This document shows, piece after piece, positions 6,596 to 12,509 of a DNA stretch of 12,509 bases. The stretch's first letter is position 1; every line of letters starts with the position of its first letter. Under the pieces are notes generated by a model that worked only from the letters and a program-made list of their open reading frames with translations, did no database searches and was not told the DNA's origin. A program made the translations under genes and the position numbers. The stretch comes from Candidatus Staskawiczbacteria bacterium RIFCSPHIGHO2_02_FULL_34_10 (lineage in GTDB: Bacteria; Patescibacteriota; Minisyncoccia; Minisyncoccales; Staskawiczbacteraceae): NCBI GenBank assembly GCA_001821915.1, contig MHOR01000007.1:1-12509 (forward strand), in the 5' to 3' direction.

Positions 6596-6862
6596 ATGAT
6601 AAAAAAAGAAAAAAAATTAAAATTAATTAAAGAGCATGGTATTAACGAAAAAGACACTGGTTCTGCAGATGTGCAAATTGCTTTACTATCAGAAGAAATA
6701 GAAGCTTTGGTGTTGCATTTAAAAGAACACCCAAAAGACCTCCATTCAAAAAGAGGACTGATTAGAATGGTGGTAAAAAGAAAAAAGCTTTTGGCTTATC
6801 TTCAAAAAAAAGATGAAAAAAGATACAAGGATATCATTAAAAAAATAGGACTAAAAAAGTAA
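6596..6862 (+). CDS. rpsO: 30S ribosomal protein S15
   Basis: S15 binds the central domain of 16S rRNA early in 30S assembly and contributes to the B4 intersubunit bridge. The 88-aa length is standard. Family signatures are clear: GINEKDTGSADVQIALLSEEI (15-35), HLKEHPKDLHSKRGL (40-54) and a basic C-terminal helix RKKLLAYLQKKDEKRYKDIIKKIGLKK (62-88). The ATG at 6596 gives the canonical N-terminus; an ATG at 6589 is out of frame. No Shine-Dalgarno sequence is present. It heads a probable rpsO - NYN gene - pnp transcript. Confidence 0.98.
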   Translation: MIKKEKKLKLIKEHGINEKDTGSADVQIALLSEEIEALVLHLKEHPKDLHSKRGLIRMVVKRKKLLAYLQKKDEKRYKDIIKKIGLKK

Positions 6863-6865
6863 ATA

Positions 6866-6965
6866 GTGCGATGCTAATATACTAATTCATACTAATGAAA
6901 CTAATAAAGCCACCGCGACATTTTATATTCGTATAATTAGTATGCATTTGCATATTGGTATCGCA
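6866..6965 (+). repeat. palindromic intergenic element, copy 1
   Basis: A ~100-bp stem-loop begins 3 bases after the rpsO stop. The arms 6866-6896 and 6936-6965 pair along ~30 bases (25 identical matches, more with G-U). The 39-base loop carries a CCGCG core. It is an inverted copy of the element at 7482-7583: the left arm is the exact reverse complement of 7553-7583 (31 of 31), and the right arm matches the reverse complement of 7482-7511 at 27 of 30. A TATAAT at 6932-6937 lacks a good -35. Confidence 0.9.
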
Positions 6966-6976
6966 TTTAGCGAAGC

Positions 6977-7477
6977 GTGCAAAAACCAAAAGAACAAAGA
7001 GTAGAAGTGTTAATAGACGTGCAGAATTTGTATTATTCGGCGCGGAATTTGTATCACCAAAAAGTTAATTTTTCAGAAGTATTAAAACAAGGAATTTCTG
7101 GCAGAAAATTTATCAGAGCGTTTGCCTACGTTGTGAGGACAAAAACTGGCGAAGAAAAGCCTTTTTTTGATGCATTAATAAAATTAGGCATTGAAACAAG
7201 AGTAAGGGATTTGCAAGAGTTTTACGGCGGAGCCAAAAAAGCTGACTGGGATGTAGGAATTGTAATTGACGCCATACGAACTGCCGGAAGTTTAGATGTG
7301 ATTATTTTGGCTTCTGGCGATGGAGATTTTATTCCATTAGTTGAATATTTAAAAAATCAAGGTAAAAGAGTTGAAGTTTTATCTTTTGGTAAAACCACTT
7401 CTTTAAAATTAAAAGAAGCTGCTGATGAATTTATAGATTTGGATTTGGAACCAGATAAATTTTTGTTAAAAAAATAA
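6977..7477 (+). CDS. NYN-domain protein (predicted LabA/PIN-like RNase)
   Basis: 166-aa protein of the NYN family, a PIN-like fold found in predicted metal-dependent ribonucleases. The family acidic residues are present: D14 in VLIDVQNLYYSAR (11-23), D90/D92 in KKADWDVGIVIDAI (87-100), and D115/D117 in LASGDGDFIPLVEYL (111-125). So it is probably catalytic, acting on RNA in the cytoplasm; the substrate is unknown. The start is taken as GTG 6977; an in-frame TAG lies at 6968-6970 and no ATG is available before the conserved VEVLIDVQN. It lies between rpsO and pnp, a place that suits RNA processing, and is flanked on both sides by inverted copies of the same palindrome, which suggests a cassette-like origin or paired RNA processing signals. 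Confidence 0.88.
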   Translation: MQKPKEQRVEVLIDVQNLYYSARNLYHQKVNFSEVLKQGISGRKFIRAFAYVVRTKTGEEKPFFDALIKLGIETRVRDLQEFYGGAKKADWDVGIVIDAIRTAGSLDVIILASGDGDFIPLVEYLKNQGKRVEVLSFGKTTSLKLKEAADEFIDLDLEPDKFLLKK

Positions 7478-7481
7478 TTAA

Positions 7482-7583
7482 TGCGATACCAATATACGAA
7501 TACATACTAATGATACGAATAAAAATGTGCGCGCCGTAACATTATTAGTATAATTAGTATGAATTAGTATATTAGCATCGCAC
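7482..7583 (-). repeat. palindromic intergenic element, copy 2 (inverted)
   Basis: A ~102-bp stem-loop with arms 7482-7511 and 7553-7583 (26 of 30 identical matches) and a loop with a GCGCGCCG core. It is the inverted copy of the element at 6866-6965, including related loop sequence. It begins 4 bases after the NYN gene stop and ends 8 bases before the pnp ATG, so the folded RNA would sit right against the pnp start codon. Confidence 0.9.
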
Positions 7584-7591
7584 TCATAATA

Positions 7592-9715
7592 ATGAATAAA
7601 GACACATTTGAATTAGCAATTGGGGAAAACACTCTTAAAATTAAACTTACCAATTGGGCAGAGCAAGCATCTGGTTCTTGCCTTGTAAGTTATGGCGAAA
7701 CTGTAGTACTAGCTACTGCTATGATGTCTCAAAAAAATGTTGATAGTTTTGATTTTTTTCCATTAACTATTGACTACGAAGAAAAGTTTTACGCTGCGGG
7801 GAAAATTTTGGGTTCACGATTTTTAAAAAGAGAATCTAGGCCTTCAGACGAAGCAATATTATTATCCCGAATGATTGACCGAGCCGTGAGGCCTTTATTC
7901 CCAAAAGATTTCAAAAAAGAAATACAAGTAATTGTGACTTGTTTATCTTTTGATGGAGAAAACGATCCTGATACTTTAAGTATGATTGCCGCTTCTTTTG
8001 CTTTAGCAGTTTCTAATATTCCATGGAATGGCCCTTTGGGAGCCATAAAAATAGGTAAAGTAAATAGAAACTTTGTATTTAATCCCACATATAAACAAAG
8101 AGAAGAAAGTAGTTTTGAATTAACTTTATCTGCCATCGAACACAATGGAGAAATGTTAATTAATATGATAGAAATGGGGGCAAAAGAAGTTTTGGAAGAT
8201 GAAGTATTAGAAGCTACAAAATTCGCAGAAGAAATATTATTAAAAATAATTGATTTTCAGAAAAAAATTGTAGCACAGGTTGGAATAAAAAAGGCAGAAT
8301 TTAATCCGGCTGTGGAAAGTGAAATACATAGTGATATCACTGAATTTTTGGGTGATAAATTAGATAACGCTATAACTTACGCAACACCCGGAGAAAAAAA
8401 TCTTTCAAAGGCAGAAGAATTAAAAGAAGAATTAGTTGCATTTATAAAAGGTAAATATCCTGACCAAGGAAAAGAAAAACAGGTTTTGCCATTTTTTGAA
8501 AAAGAAATGGAAAGAATAATTATAAGAAATATTATAGAAAAAAACCAAAGACCTGATGGGCGAAAAGCCGAAGAAATTAGATCGCTTAATTGCGAAGTTG
8601 CAGTACTGCCAAGAACTCACGGTAGCGGAGTGTTTCACCGAGGTTTAACTAAAGTGTTATCTATTTTAACTTTAGGAGGACCAGGAGACCAGCAACTTTT
8701 AGACGGCATGGAAATTATTGGCAAAAAAAGATTTATGCACCACTATAATTTTCCTCCTTTTTCTACCGGTGAAACAGGGTTTATGCGAGGTCCGAAAAGA
8801 AGAGAAATTGGACACGGCCACTTGGCTGAAAAAGCATTATTGCCATTAATTCCTGACCCTGAAGTATTCCCTTATACCATAAGGATTGTGTCAGAGGCAT
8901 TATCAAGCAACGGGTCTACCTCAATGGCATCAGTGTGCGCCGCTACTTTGGCATTAATGGACGCTGGAGTTCCAATTAAAAATCCAGCCGCTGGTATTTC
9001 CATTGGATTAGCTAAGGATGAAGAGTCAGGAAAATACAAAGTGTTAACTGATATTCAAGGTCCCGAAGATCACTTTGGAGATATGGATTTTAAAGTAGCT
9101 GGAACTTGCCAAGGAATTACTGCAATCCAAATGGATATAAAAATAAATGGTATAAGTCAAGATATTATGCAAGAGGCATTAATTAAGGCAAAAGATGCAA
9201 GATTAAAAATTCTTGATATAATAAAGGAAAGCATCAAAGAACCAAGAAAAAGCCTTTCTCAATATGCCCCTAAAATAATTTCTTTTCAAATTAATCCTAC
9301 TAAAATTGGTGAAGTGGTAGGTCCAAAAGGAAGTGTGATTAATAAATTAATTGAAGAGTTTGGAGTAACAATAGATATTGAAGATTCAGGACTTGTATTT
9401 ATAACAGGCCAAGATCAAGTTGCTGTAGATGGGTGCGTTGCCAGAATAAAAGGAATTGTAAAAGAAGTTGAAGTTGGAGAAAAGTTTCAAGGAACTGTAA
9501 GAAAAATTATGGATTTTGGCGCATTTGTTGATTTATTACCGGGTCAATCAGGATTAGTGCATATATCAAAATTTGTAAATTATCAAATTAAAAATGTTCA
9601 GGAAGTTGTAAAAGAAGGGGATATAATTCCAGTTATAGTAATTTCTATAGACGAGTTAGGAAGAATTAACTTATCGGCAGTAGATGCAGGATTTAAACCC
9701 CAAACTAGAAAATAG
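7592..9715 (+). CDS. pnp: polyribonucleotide nucleotidyltransferase (PNPase)
   Basis: Phosphorolytic 3'-to-5' exoribonuclease, a homotrimer of the RNA degradosome that releases nucleoside diphosphates and can also add tails. At 707 aa it is full length. Domains in order: first RNase PH domain (~1-140), all-helical linker (~240-310), second RNase PH domain (~320-545), KH domain with VVGPKGSVINKL (575-586, GxxG loop G577-G580), and S1 domain (~627-695, FQGTVRKIMDFGAFVDLLPG). The active site in the second PH domain is intact: FMRGPKRREIGHGHLAE (397-413), phosphate-binding GSTSMAS (441-447), and the metal/catalytic residues D493, D499 and K501 in EDHFGDMDFK. The ATG at 7592 is 8 bases after a long hairpin, with no Shine-Dalgarno sequence. 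In other bacteria pnp limits its own expression through a leader hairpin cut by RNase III; the same may hold here. Confidence 0.98.
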   Translation: MNKDTFELAIGENTLKIKLTNWAEQASGSCLVSYGETVVLATAMMSQKNVDSFDFFPLTIDYEEKFYAAGKILGSRFLKRESRPSDEAILLSRMIDRAVRPLFPKDFKKEIQVIVTCLSFDGENDPDTLSMIAASFALAVSNIPWNGPLGAIKIGKVNRNFVFNPTYKQREESSFELTLSAIEHNGEMLINMIEMGAKEVLEDEVLEATKFAEEILLKIIDFQKKIVAQVGIKKAEFNPAVESEIHSDITEFLGDKLDNAITYATPGEKNLSKAEELKEELVAFIKGKYPDQGKEKQVLPFFEKEMERIIIRNIIEKNQRPDGRKAEEIRSLNCEVAVLPRTHGSGVFHRGLTKVLSILTLGGPGDQQLLDGMEIIGKKRFMHHYNFPPFSTGETGFMRGPKRREIGHGHLAEKALLPLIPDPEVFPYTIRIVSEALSSNGSTSMASVCAATLALMDAGVPIKNPAAGISIGLAKDEESGKYKVLTDIQGPEDHFGDMDFKVAGTCQGITAIQMDIKINGISQDIMQEALIKAKDARLKILDIIKESIKEPRKSLSQYAPKIISFQINPTKIGEVVGPKGSVINKLIEEFGVTIDIEDSGLVFITGQDQVAVDGCVARIKGIVKEVEVGEKFQGTVRKIMDFGAFVDLLPGQSGLVHISKFVNYQIKNVQEVVKEGDIIPVIVISIDELGRINLSAVDAGFKPQTRK

Positions 9716-9784
9716 AAATTAGAAAGTAGAAAATAGAATTTTGTGTTTTTTATTCTAGATTCTATTTTCTAGATTCTAAATTCT
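9714..9784 (+). repeat. imperfect palindrome at the pnp 3' end
   Basis: Bases 9714-9739 pair with 9759-9784 (23 of 26 matches; sequence built from repeated TAGAA units), with a 19-base T-rich apex. The stem includes the last bases of the pnp stop codon and ends 6 bases before the next ATG. It may shield the pnp mRNA end or reduce read-through. It belongs to the same style of gap-filling palindromes as 6866, 7482 and 3839, although its sequence differs. Confidence 0.75.
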
Positions 9785-9790
9785 CAAATA

Positions 9791-10969
9791 ATGGTAACTG
9801 AAACAAAAAGCTTGCAAGAAGAAAATTTAATCCAAAGAGCCAATATAAGGACTATGAGAAAAGATCTTAAGCAATTAAGGGAAAGTGATGTATTAAGAGA
9901 AAGTGAAAAAATAATTAAGCTAAAGATTCCTAGCTCAAAACCAAGTCAGGCTTCTATTGCAATAAAACCAGAAGAAATAAAAATAGAGCAAGTACCTCCT
10001 AGTAAAGTGGCGCCATCTTTACTGACAGAGAATATAATTAAAAAACCGGATATATATAATATAGACACAGTTTCAGAAGACGATGAAAAAAAATTATTTA
10101 ATACGCCTTTTATAAAAAGGAGTGTTGATATAAAAGAACCCCAAATAAAACAATCAAGCGAAGTTTTGATTGAAAAATCCCAAAAAGAAGAAAATATAAT
10201 CGCAGAAAATAAAAAATATGCCACAGAAGAAGAAAAGCAAAAAATATTTTTACTTGAATCACAAAAATCTGACCTAGAAAGAAATATTAAATTACCTGAT
10301 AAGAGTCATGTGTCAAATCTTGAATTTGAAAAAAATGAAATTTTAGAAGAACAAAAAGATTGGCAAAAAAAACTGGATATTCTTATAAATCAAGAACAAG
10401 AAATTGAAGCAGAATTAAAAAATACCGAAGCTAAAGAAAACCAAATAAGTGTTCCTTCTGAAAGGCAAAGCTTAGAAAAAACAAGGTGGCAACTAGAGGA
10501 TCAAAGACAAAAAATAGAAAAAAAGCGATGGTTTTTAGAACAGAATATTTATACATTAGAAAATAAAATAAAAAAACTTAATGAAAATTATCAAAGTTTT
10601 AGTTTGGAGGGGAATGAATTAAAATCACAAATCACAAAAATTGATAATACTTTAAAAGATATTTATCTTAATATTTTAGAAAGAGAAAAATCAAAAAATC
10701 AAAAGTCAGCACACCATGAAAGCCATGAAACAGAATCAAAAGAAAAAAAAGTGATACATCACCATACTCATAAAACTAACCCCCCAGAAATAAAAGAAAA
10801 AGAACATTTAAAAAATATTTCGCATATTACAAAACCCGCCTTCGACAAAAGTTCTGGTGAAGCAATAGAAAAATTAGAACATCCTGCAAAAGAAGAAAAG
10901 GAACAAAAAATTACATTTATGGAAGATGTTGAAAAATGGGCGGTCTCTCACAATAAATCTCAAGAATAA
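9791..10969 (+). CDS. Lys/Glu-rich coiled-coil protein, function unknown (392 aa)
   Basis: I recognise no domain in this 392-residue protein. Residues 10-32 (ENLIQRANIRTMRKDLKQLRE) form a charged helix. Residues ~45-140 are low-complexity and probably disordered. Residues ~145-300 are strongly charged with heptad-like spacing, predicting a long coiled coil; it includes near-repeats of the type RxxLExxRxxIEKxRWxLEQ (229-251). Residues 307-345 are rich in histidine (HHESHE, HHHTHK), a possible metal-binding patch. The protein ends with an amphipathic helix (FMEDVEKWAVSHNK). There is no signal peptide or membrane segment, so it is probably cytoplasmic, perhaps a structural or scaffold protein. 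It follows pnp by 75 bases and precedes the DksA-like gene by 18, so it may be in an operon with the latter. The ATG at 9791 follows the palindrome and has no Shine-Dalgarno sequence. The open frame and neighbours make it a real gene. Confidence 0.85.
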   Translation: MVTETKSLQEENLIQRANIRTMRKDLKQLRESDVLRESEKIIKLKIPSSKPSQASIAIKPEEIKIEQVPPSKVAPSLLTENIIKKPDIYNIDTVSEDDEKKLFNTPFIKRSVDIKEPQIKQSSEVLIEKSQKEENIIAENKKYATEEEKQKIFLLESQKSDLERNIKLPDKSHVSNLEFEKNEILEEQKDWQKKLDILINQEQEIEAELKNTEAKENQISVPSERQSLEKTRWQLEDQRQKIEKKRWFLEQNIYTLENKIKKLNENYQSFSLEGNELKSQITKIDNTLKDIYLNILEREKSKNQKSAHHESHETESKEKKVIHHHTHKTNPPEIKEKEHLKNISHITKPAFDKSSGEAIEKLEHPAKEEKEQKITFMEDVEKWAVSHNKSQE

Positions 10970-10987
10970 AAACTAATAATCTTAATT

Positions 10988-11344
10988 ATGAATAAAGAAC
11001 TAGTTGAAAAATTAAAACAAATTTTAGAACAAGAAAAATCCTCTCTAAAAAAAGAGTTGGAAAGTTTTGCTAAAGAAGATAAAAATATAAAGGGTAATTG
11101 GGAGGCAAAGTATCCAAGCAAAGAAAGGGGGAATAAAGAAGAAGAAGCAGATGAAGCGCAAGAATATGAAAATTTATTATCACTAGAACAAAATCTTGAA
11201 TTAAAACTTAGGGATGTAAATTTAGCAATAGAAAAAACATTAAATAGGAAATATGGAACCTGCGAAAAGTGCAACAGTGAAATTGAAGAAGAAAGACTAT
11301 TAGCCTATCCAGAAGCAAGACTATGTATCGCCTGCAATAAATAA
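10988..11344 (+). CDS. DksA/TraR family zinc-finger protein (118 aa)
   Basis: Small relative of DksA, which binds in the RNA polymerase secondary channel and tunes transcription with ppGpp in proteobacteria. The N-terminal half (1-85) is a long charged coiled coil, with an acidic stretch EEEADEAQEYEN (51-62) where DksA carries its tip-proximal acidic residues. The C-terminal half has the family zinc finger YGTCEKCNSEIEEERLLAYPEARLCIACNK with ligands C92, C95, C113 and C116. All four cysteines are present, so zinc binding is expected. It ends right after the finger, without DksA's extra C-terminal helix, as in TraR/YbiI-like short members. Its exact target here is unknown. It lies 18 bases after the coiled-coil gene and is followed by a strong terminator. 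Confidence 0.92.
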   Translation: MNKELVEKLKQILEQEKSSLKKELESFAKEDKNIKGNWEAKYPSKERGNKEEEADEAQEYENLLSLEQNLELKLRDVNLAIEKTLNRKYGTCEKCNSEIEEERLLAYPEARLCIACNK

Positions 11345-11355
11345 TTTTTGGAGCT

Positions 11356-11396
11356 CAAAAAAGGCATTGAGAATCTCTTGGTGCCTTTTTTGTTTA
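11356..11396 (+). terminator. intrinsic terminator after the DksA-like gene
   Basis: An 11-bp perfect stem (11356-11366 with 11382-11392, CAAAAAAGGCA/TGCCTTTTTTG) has a small inner GAG/CTC stem and ends in a T-rich tail. It begins 12 bases after the DksA-like stop and closes the transcript that includes the coiled-coil gene. Confidence 0.88.
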
Positions 11397-11420
11397 TTTA
11401 AATATTGATACAATAAAGTT

Positions 11421-11567
11421 GTTGCATAATAAGCTTCGTGACGAAAATGTAAGATTTCAGAGCGGTAAGTTTGATAGAATTTTGAAGTTTAGCTTTAGCT
11501 AAGCTGACAAATTATAGCAAATTTACCGCTGAAAGGTTGCATTTACAGTAAAAGCTTATTATGCAAC
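11421..11567. repeat. 147-bp MITE-like palindromic element
   Basis: The outer 16 bases gttgcataataagctt (11421-11436) recur as a perfect inverted repeat at 11552-11567. A second inner pair follows: 11454-11473 (atttcagagcggtaagtttg) with 11518-11535 (one two-base insertion, one mismatch). The bases between the two pairs match less well. The apex holds a small AGCT-rich dyad near 11490-11504. The whole could fold into a ~50-bp stem. There is no ORF inside, and no clear target duplication next to it. It lies between the DksA-like terminator and comM, and is most like a miniature inverted-repeat element or a large RNA/DNA hairpin. Confidence 0.82.
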
Positions 11568-11599
11568 GGCTTTAGTAAAGTAAATTTAAATTCATTTAT

Positions 11600-12509
11600 A
11601 TGTTAAGTAAAGTTTTTTCAGCGGCAATTGTGGGACTAGATGCAAAGTTAGTGGAAGTTGAAGTTGATGTTTCGCATGGATTAAGGTCTTTTTCTATTGT
11701 GGGATTACCAGATAAGTCAGTAGAAGAATCAAAAGAAAGAATAGAATCAGCAGTTAAAAGCTCTCGCCTTTTATCGCCCCACGGCCGAACCTTTAGAATT
11801 TTAGTTAACTTGGCGCCAGCCGATTTAAAAAAAGAAGGATCTTTATACGACCTGCCAATTGCTTTGGCATTTTTAATTGCATCAAAACAGACTAATTTTA
11901 ATCCGCAAAACAAAATATTTTTAGGAGAATTATCTTTAGATGGAAAATTAAGGCCTACAAAAGGAGCCTTGTCTTTTGCCTTACTTGCAAAAAAACAGGG
12001 AATTAAAGAAATTATTTTACCAAAACAAAATGCCAATGAAGCAGCTTTAATAAAAGATGTACAGGTAATTGGTGTTGAATCTTTAGCAGAAGCCTTAGCT
12101 TATTTAGAAAATAGAAAACAAATTATACCAAAAACATTAGAGGAAAATCTACAGACTGCGAACTACTCACTGCCAAATAATATAGATATTAGCTGGGTTA
12201 AAGGCCAAGAATATGCAAAAAGAGCCCTAGAAATTACTGCCGCAGGAGGACATAATTTATTTTTTTCAGGTCCTCCTGGAGGAGGTAAAAGCTTGTTGGC
12301 AAAAACATTGCCCTCAATACTGCCTAAATTAACTTTTGCAGAATCGCTAGAAGTTACCAAAATTTACAGCATTGCCGGATTATTGCCTGAAAACCAAACT
12401 GTTATAAATCAAAGGCCATTTAGGTCCCCCCATCATATAGCTTCTGAAGTTGCTTTAATGGGTGGTGGTAACCCGCTAAAACCGGGTGAAATAACTTTAG
12501 CGCAAAGAG
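11600..12509 (+). CDS. comM: ComM/YifB family AAA+ ATPase (Mg-chelatase-like), 5' part
   Basis: The frame is open to the window end: 303 codons plus one base, about 60% of the usual ~500-aa protein. ComM is a hexameric helicase that helps branch migration in natural transformation; older records call it a magnesium-chelatase-like protein. The N-terminal domain begins with the family pattern MLSKVFSAAIVGLDAKLVEVEVD and has SFSIVGLPDKSVEESKERI (30-48), VNLAPADLKKEGSLYDLPIAL (69-89) and FLGELSLDGKLRPTKGAL (107-124). The AAA+ domain starts with VKGQEYAKRALEITAAGGHN and carries Walker A GPPGGGKS (224-231); family members usually have GPPGTGKT or GPPGSGKT. RPFRSPHH (272-279) follows. Walker B and the C-terminal domain lie beyond the window. 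The ATG at 11600 fits the family start, with no Shine-Dalgarno sequence. Presence of this gene suggests DNA uptake capacity, common in this bacterial group. Confidence 0.95.
   Translation, partial: MLSKVFSAAIVGLDAKLVEVEVDVSHGLRSFSIVGLPDKSVEESKERIESAVKSSRLLSPHGRTFRILVNLAPADLKKEGSLYDLPIALAFLIASKQTNFNPQNKIFLGELSLDGKLRPTKGALSFALLAKKQGIKEIILPKQNANEAALIKDVQVIGVESLAEALAYLENRKQIIPKTLEENLQTANYSLPNNIDISWVKGQEYAKRALEITAAGGHNLFFSGPPGGGKSLLAKTLPSILPKLTFAESLEVTKIYSIAGLLPENQTVINQRPFRSPHHIASEVALMGGGNPLKPGEITLAQR

Noticed and set aside
7789..8145. 118-codon minus-strand open frame
   Set aside because: Antisense shadow of pnp, as is the smaller one at 8432-8638.
11596..12036. 146-codon minus-strand open frame
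   Set aside because: Antisense to comM, which is strongly supported by family motifs; the same applies to 12163-12360.

Overview
The window looks like chromosomal DNA from a member of the Candidate Phyla Radiation (Patescibacteria, probably a Parcubacteria-type lineage). This is an inference from several signs. The DNA is AT-rich with short intergenic gaps. There is a small VirB2/TrbC-like pilin with the Cys-rich 'CRCELTHLF' segment typical of that group. Most of the rest is minimal-genome core content: S15, PNPase, CCA-adding enzyme and a ComM/YifB ATPase. No rRNA is present, so the placement is not proven. Stops in intact genes are TAA or TAG. None of the ten intact genes has a recognisable Shine-Dalgarno motif before its start.

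Layout. 1-303 is non-coding and rich in hairpins. 304-477 (+) encodes a 57-aa protein made of two SEC-C zinc motifs, separated by a shared bidirectional terminator from a minus-strand pair, cca (3818-2358) followed by an ABC exporter (2354-522). 3819-4059 holds a long AT-rich palindrome and a probable promoter for tRNA-Arg(TCG) and the pilin gene (4169-4636). tRNA-Lys(CTT) follows at 4811-4886. Just beyond it lies a serine-recombinase insertion (4905-6470), bounded by 77-bp inverted repeats that match at 76 of 77 positions. Its recombinase gene is in one frame throughout but is broken by two nonsense codons. To the right of the insertion are a good sigma70-like promoter and an RNA-metabolism block: rpsO, an NYN-domain gene and pnp. 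Next come a Lys/Glu-rich coiled-coil protein of unknown function, a DksA/TraR zinc-finger protein with a strong terminator, a 147-bp MITE-like palindrome, and the 5' part of comM/yifB, cut off by the window end.

Function. rpsO and pnp are a classic bacterial pair in ribosome assembly and RNA decay. Here a predicted NYN-family RNase sits between them, flanked by two inverted copies of a ~100-bp palindromic element. The second copy ends 8 nt before the pnp start codon and may act as a PNPase/RNase III-type regulatory leader. The CCA-adding enzyme matches the tRNA content: tRNA-Arg lacks an encoded CCA, whereas tRNA-Lys has one.

The most unusual features are the inverted-repeat-bounded, doubly nonsense-mutated recombinase beside tRNA-Lys, the inverted palindromic elements around the NYN gene, the recurrence of long imperfect hairpins in nearly every gap, and the consistent lack of Shine-Dalgarno signals. 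I see no CRISPR array and no recognisable defence or biosynthetic system.
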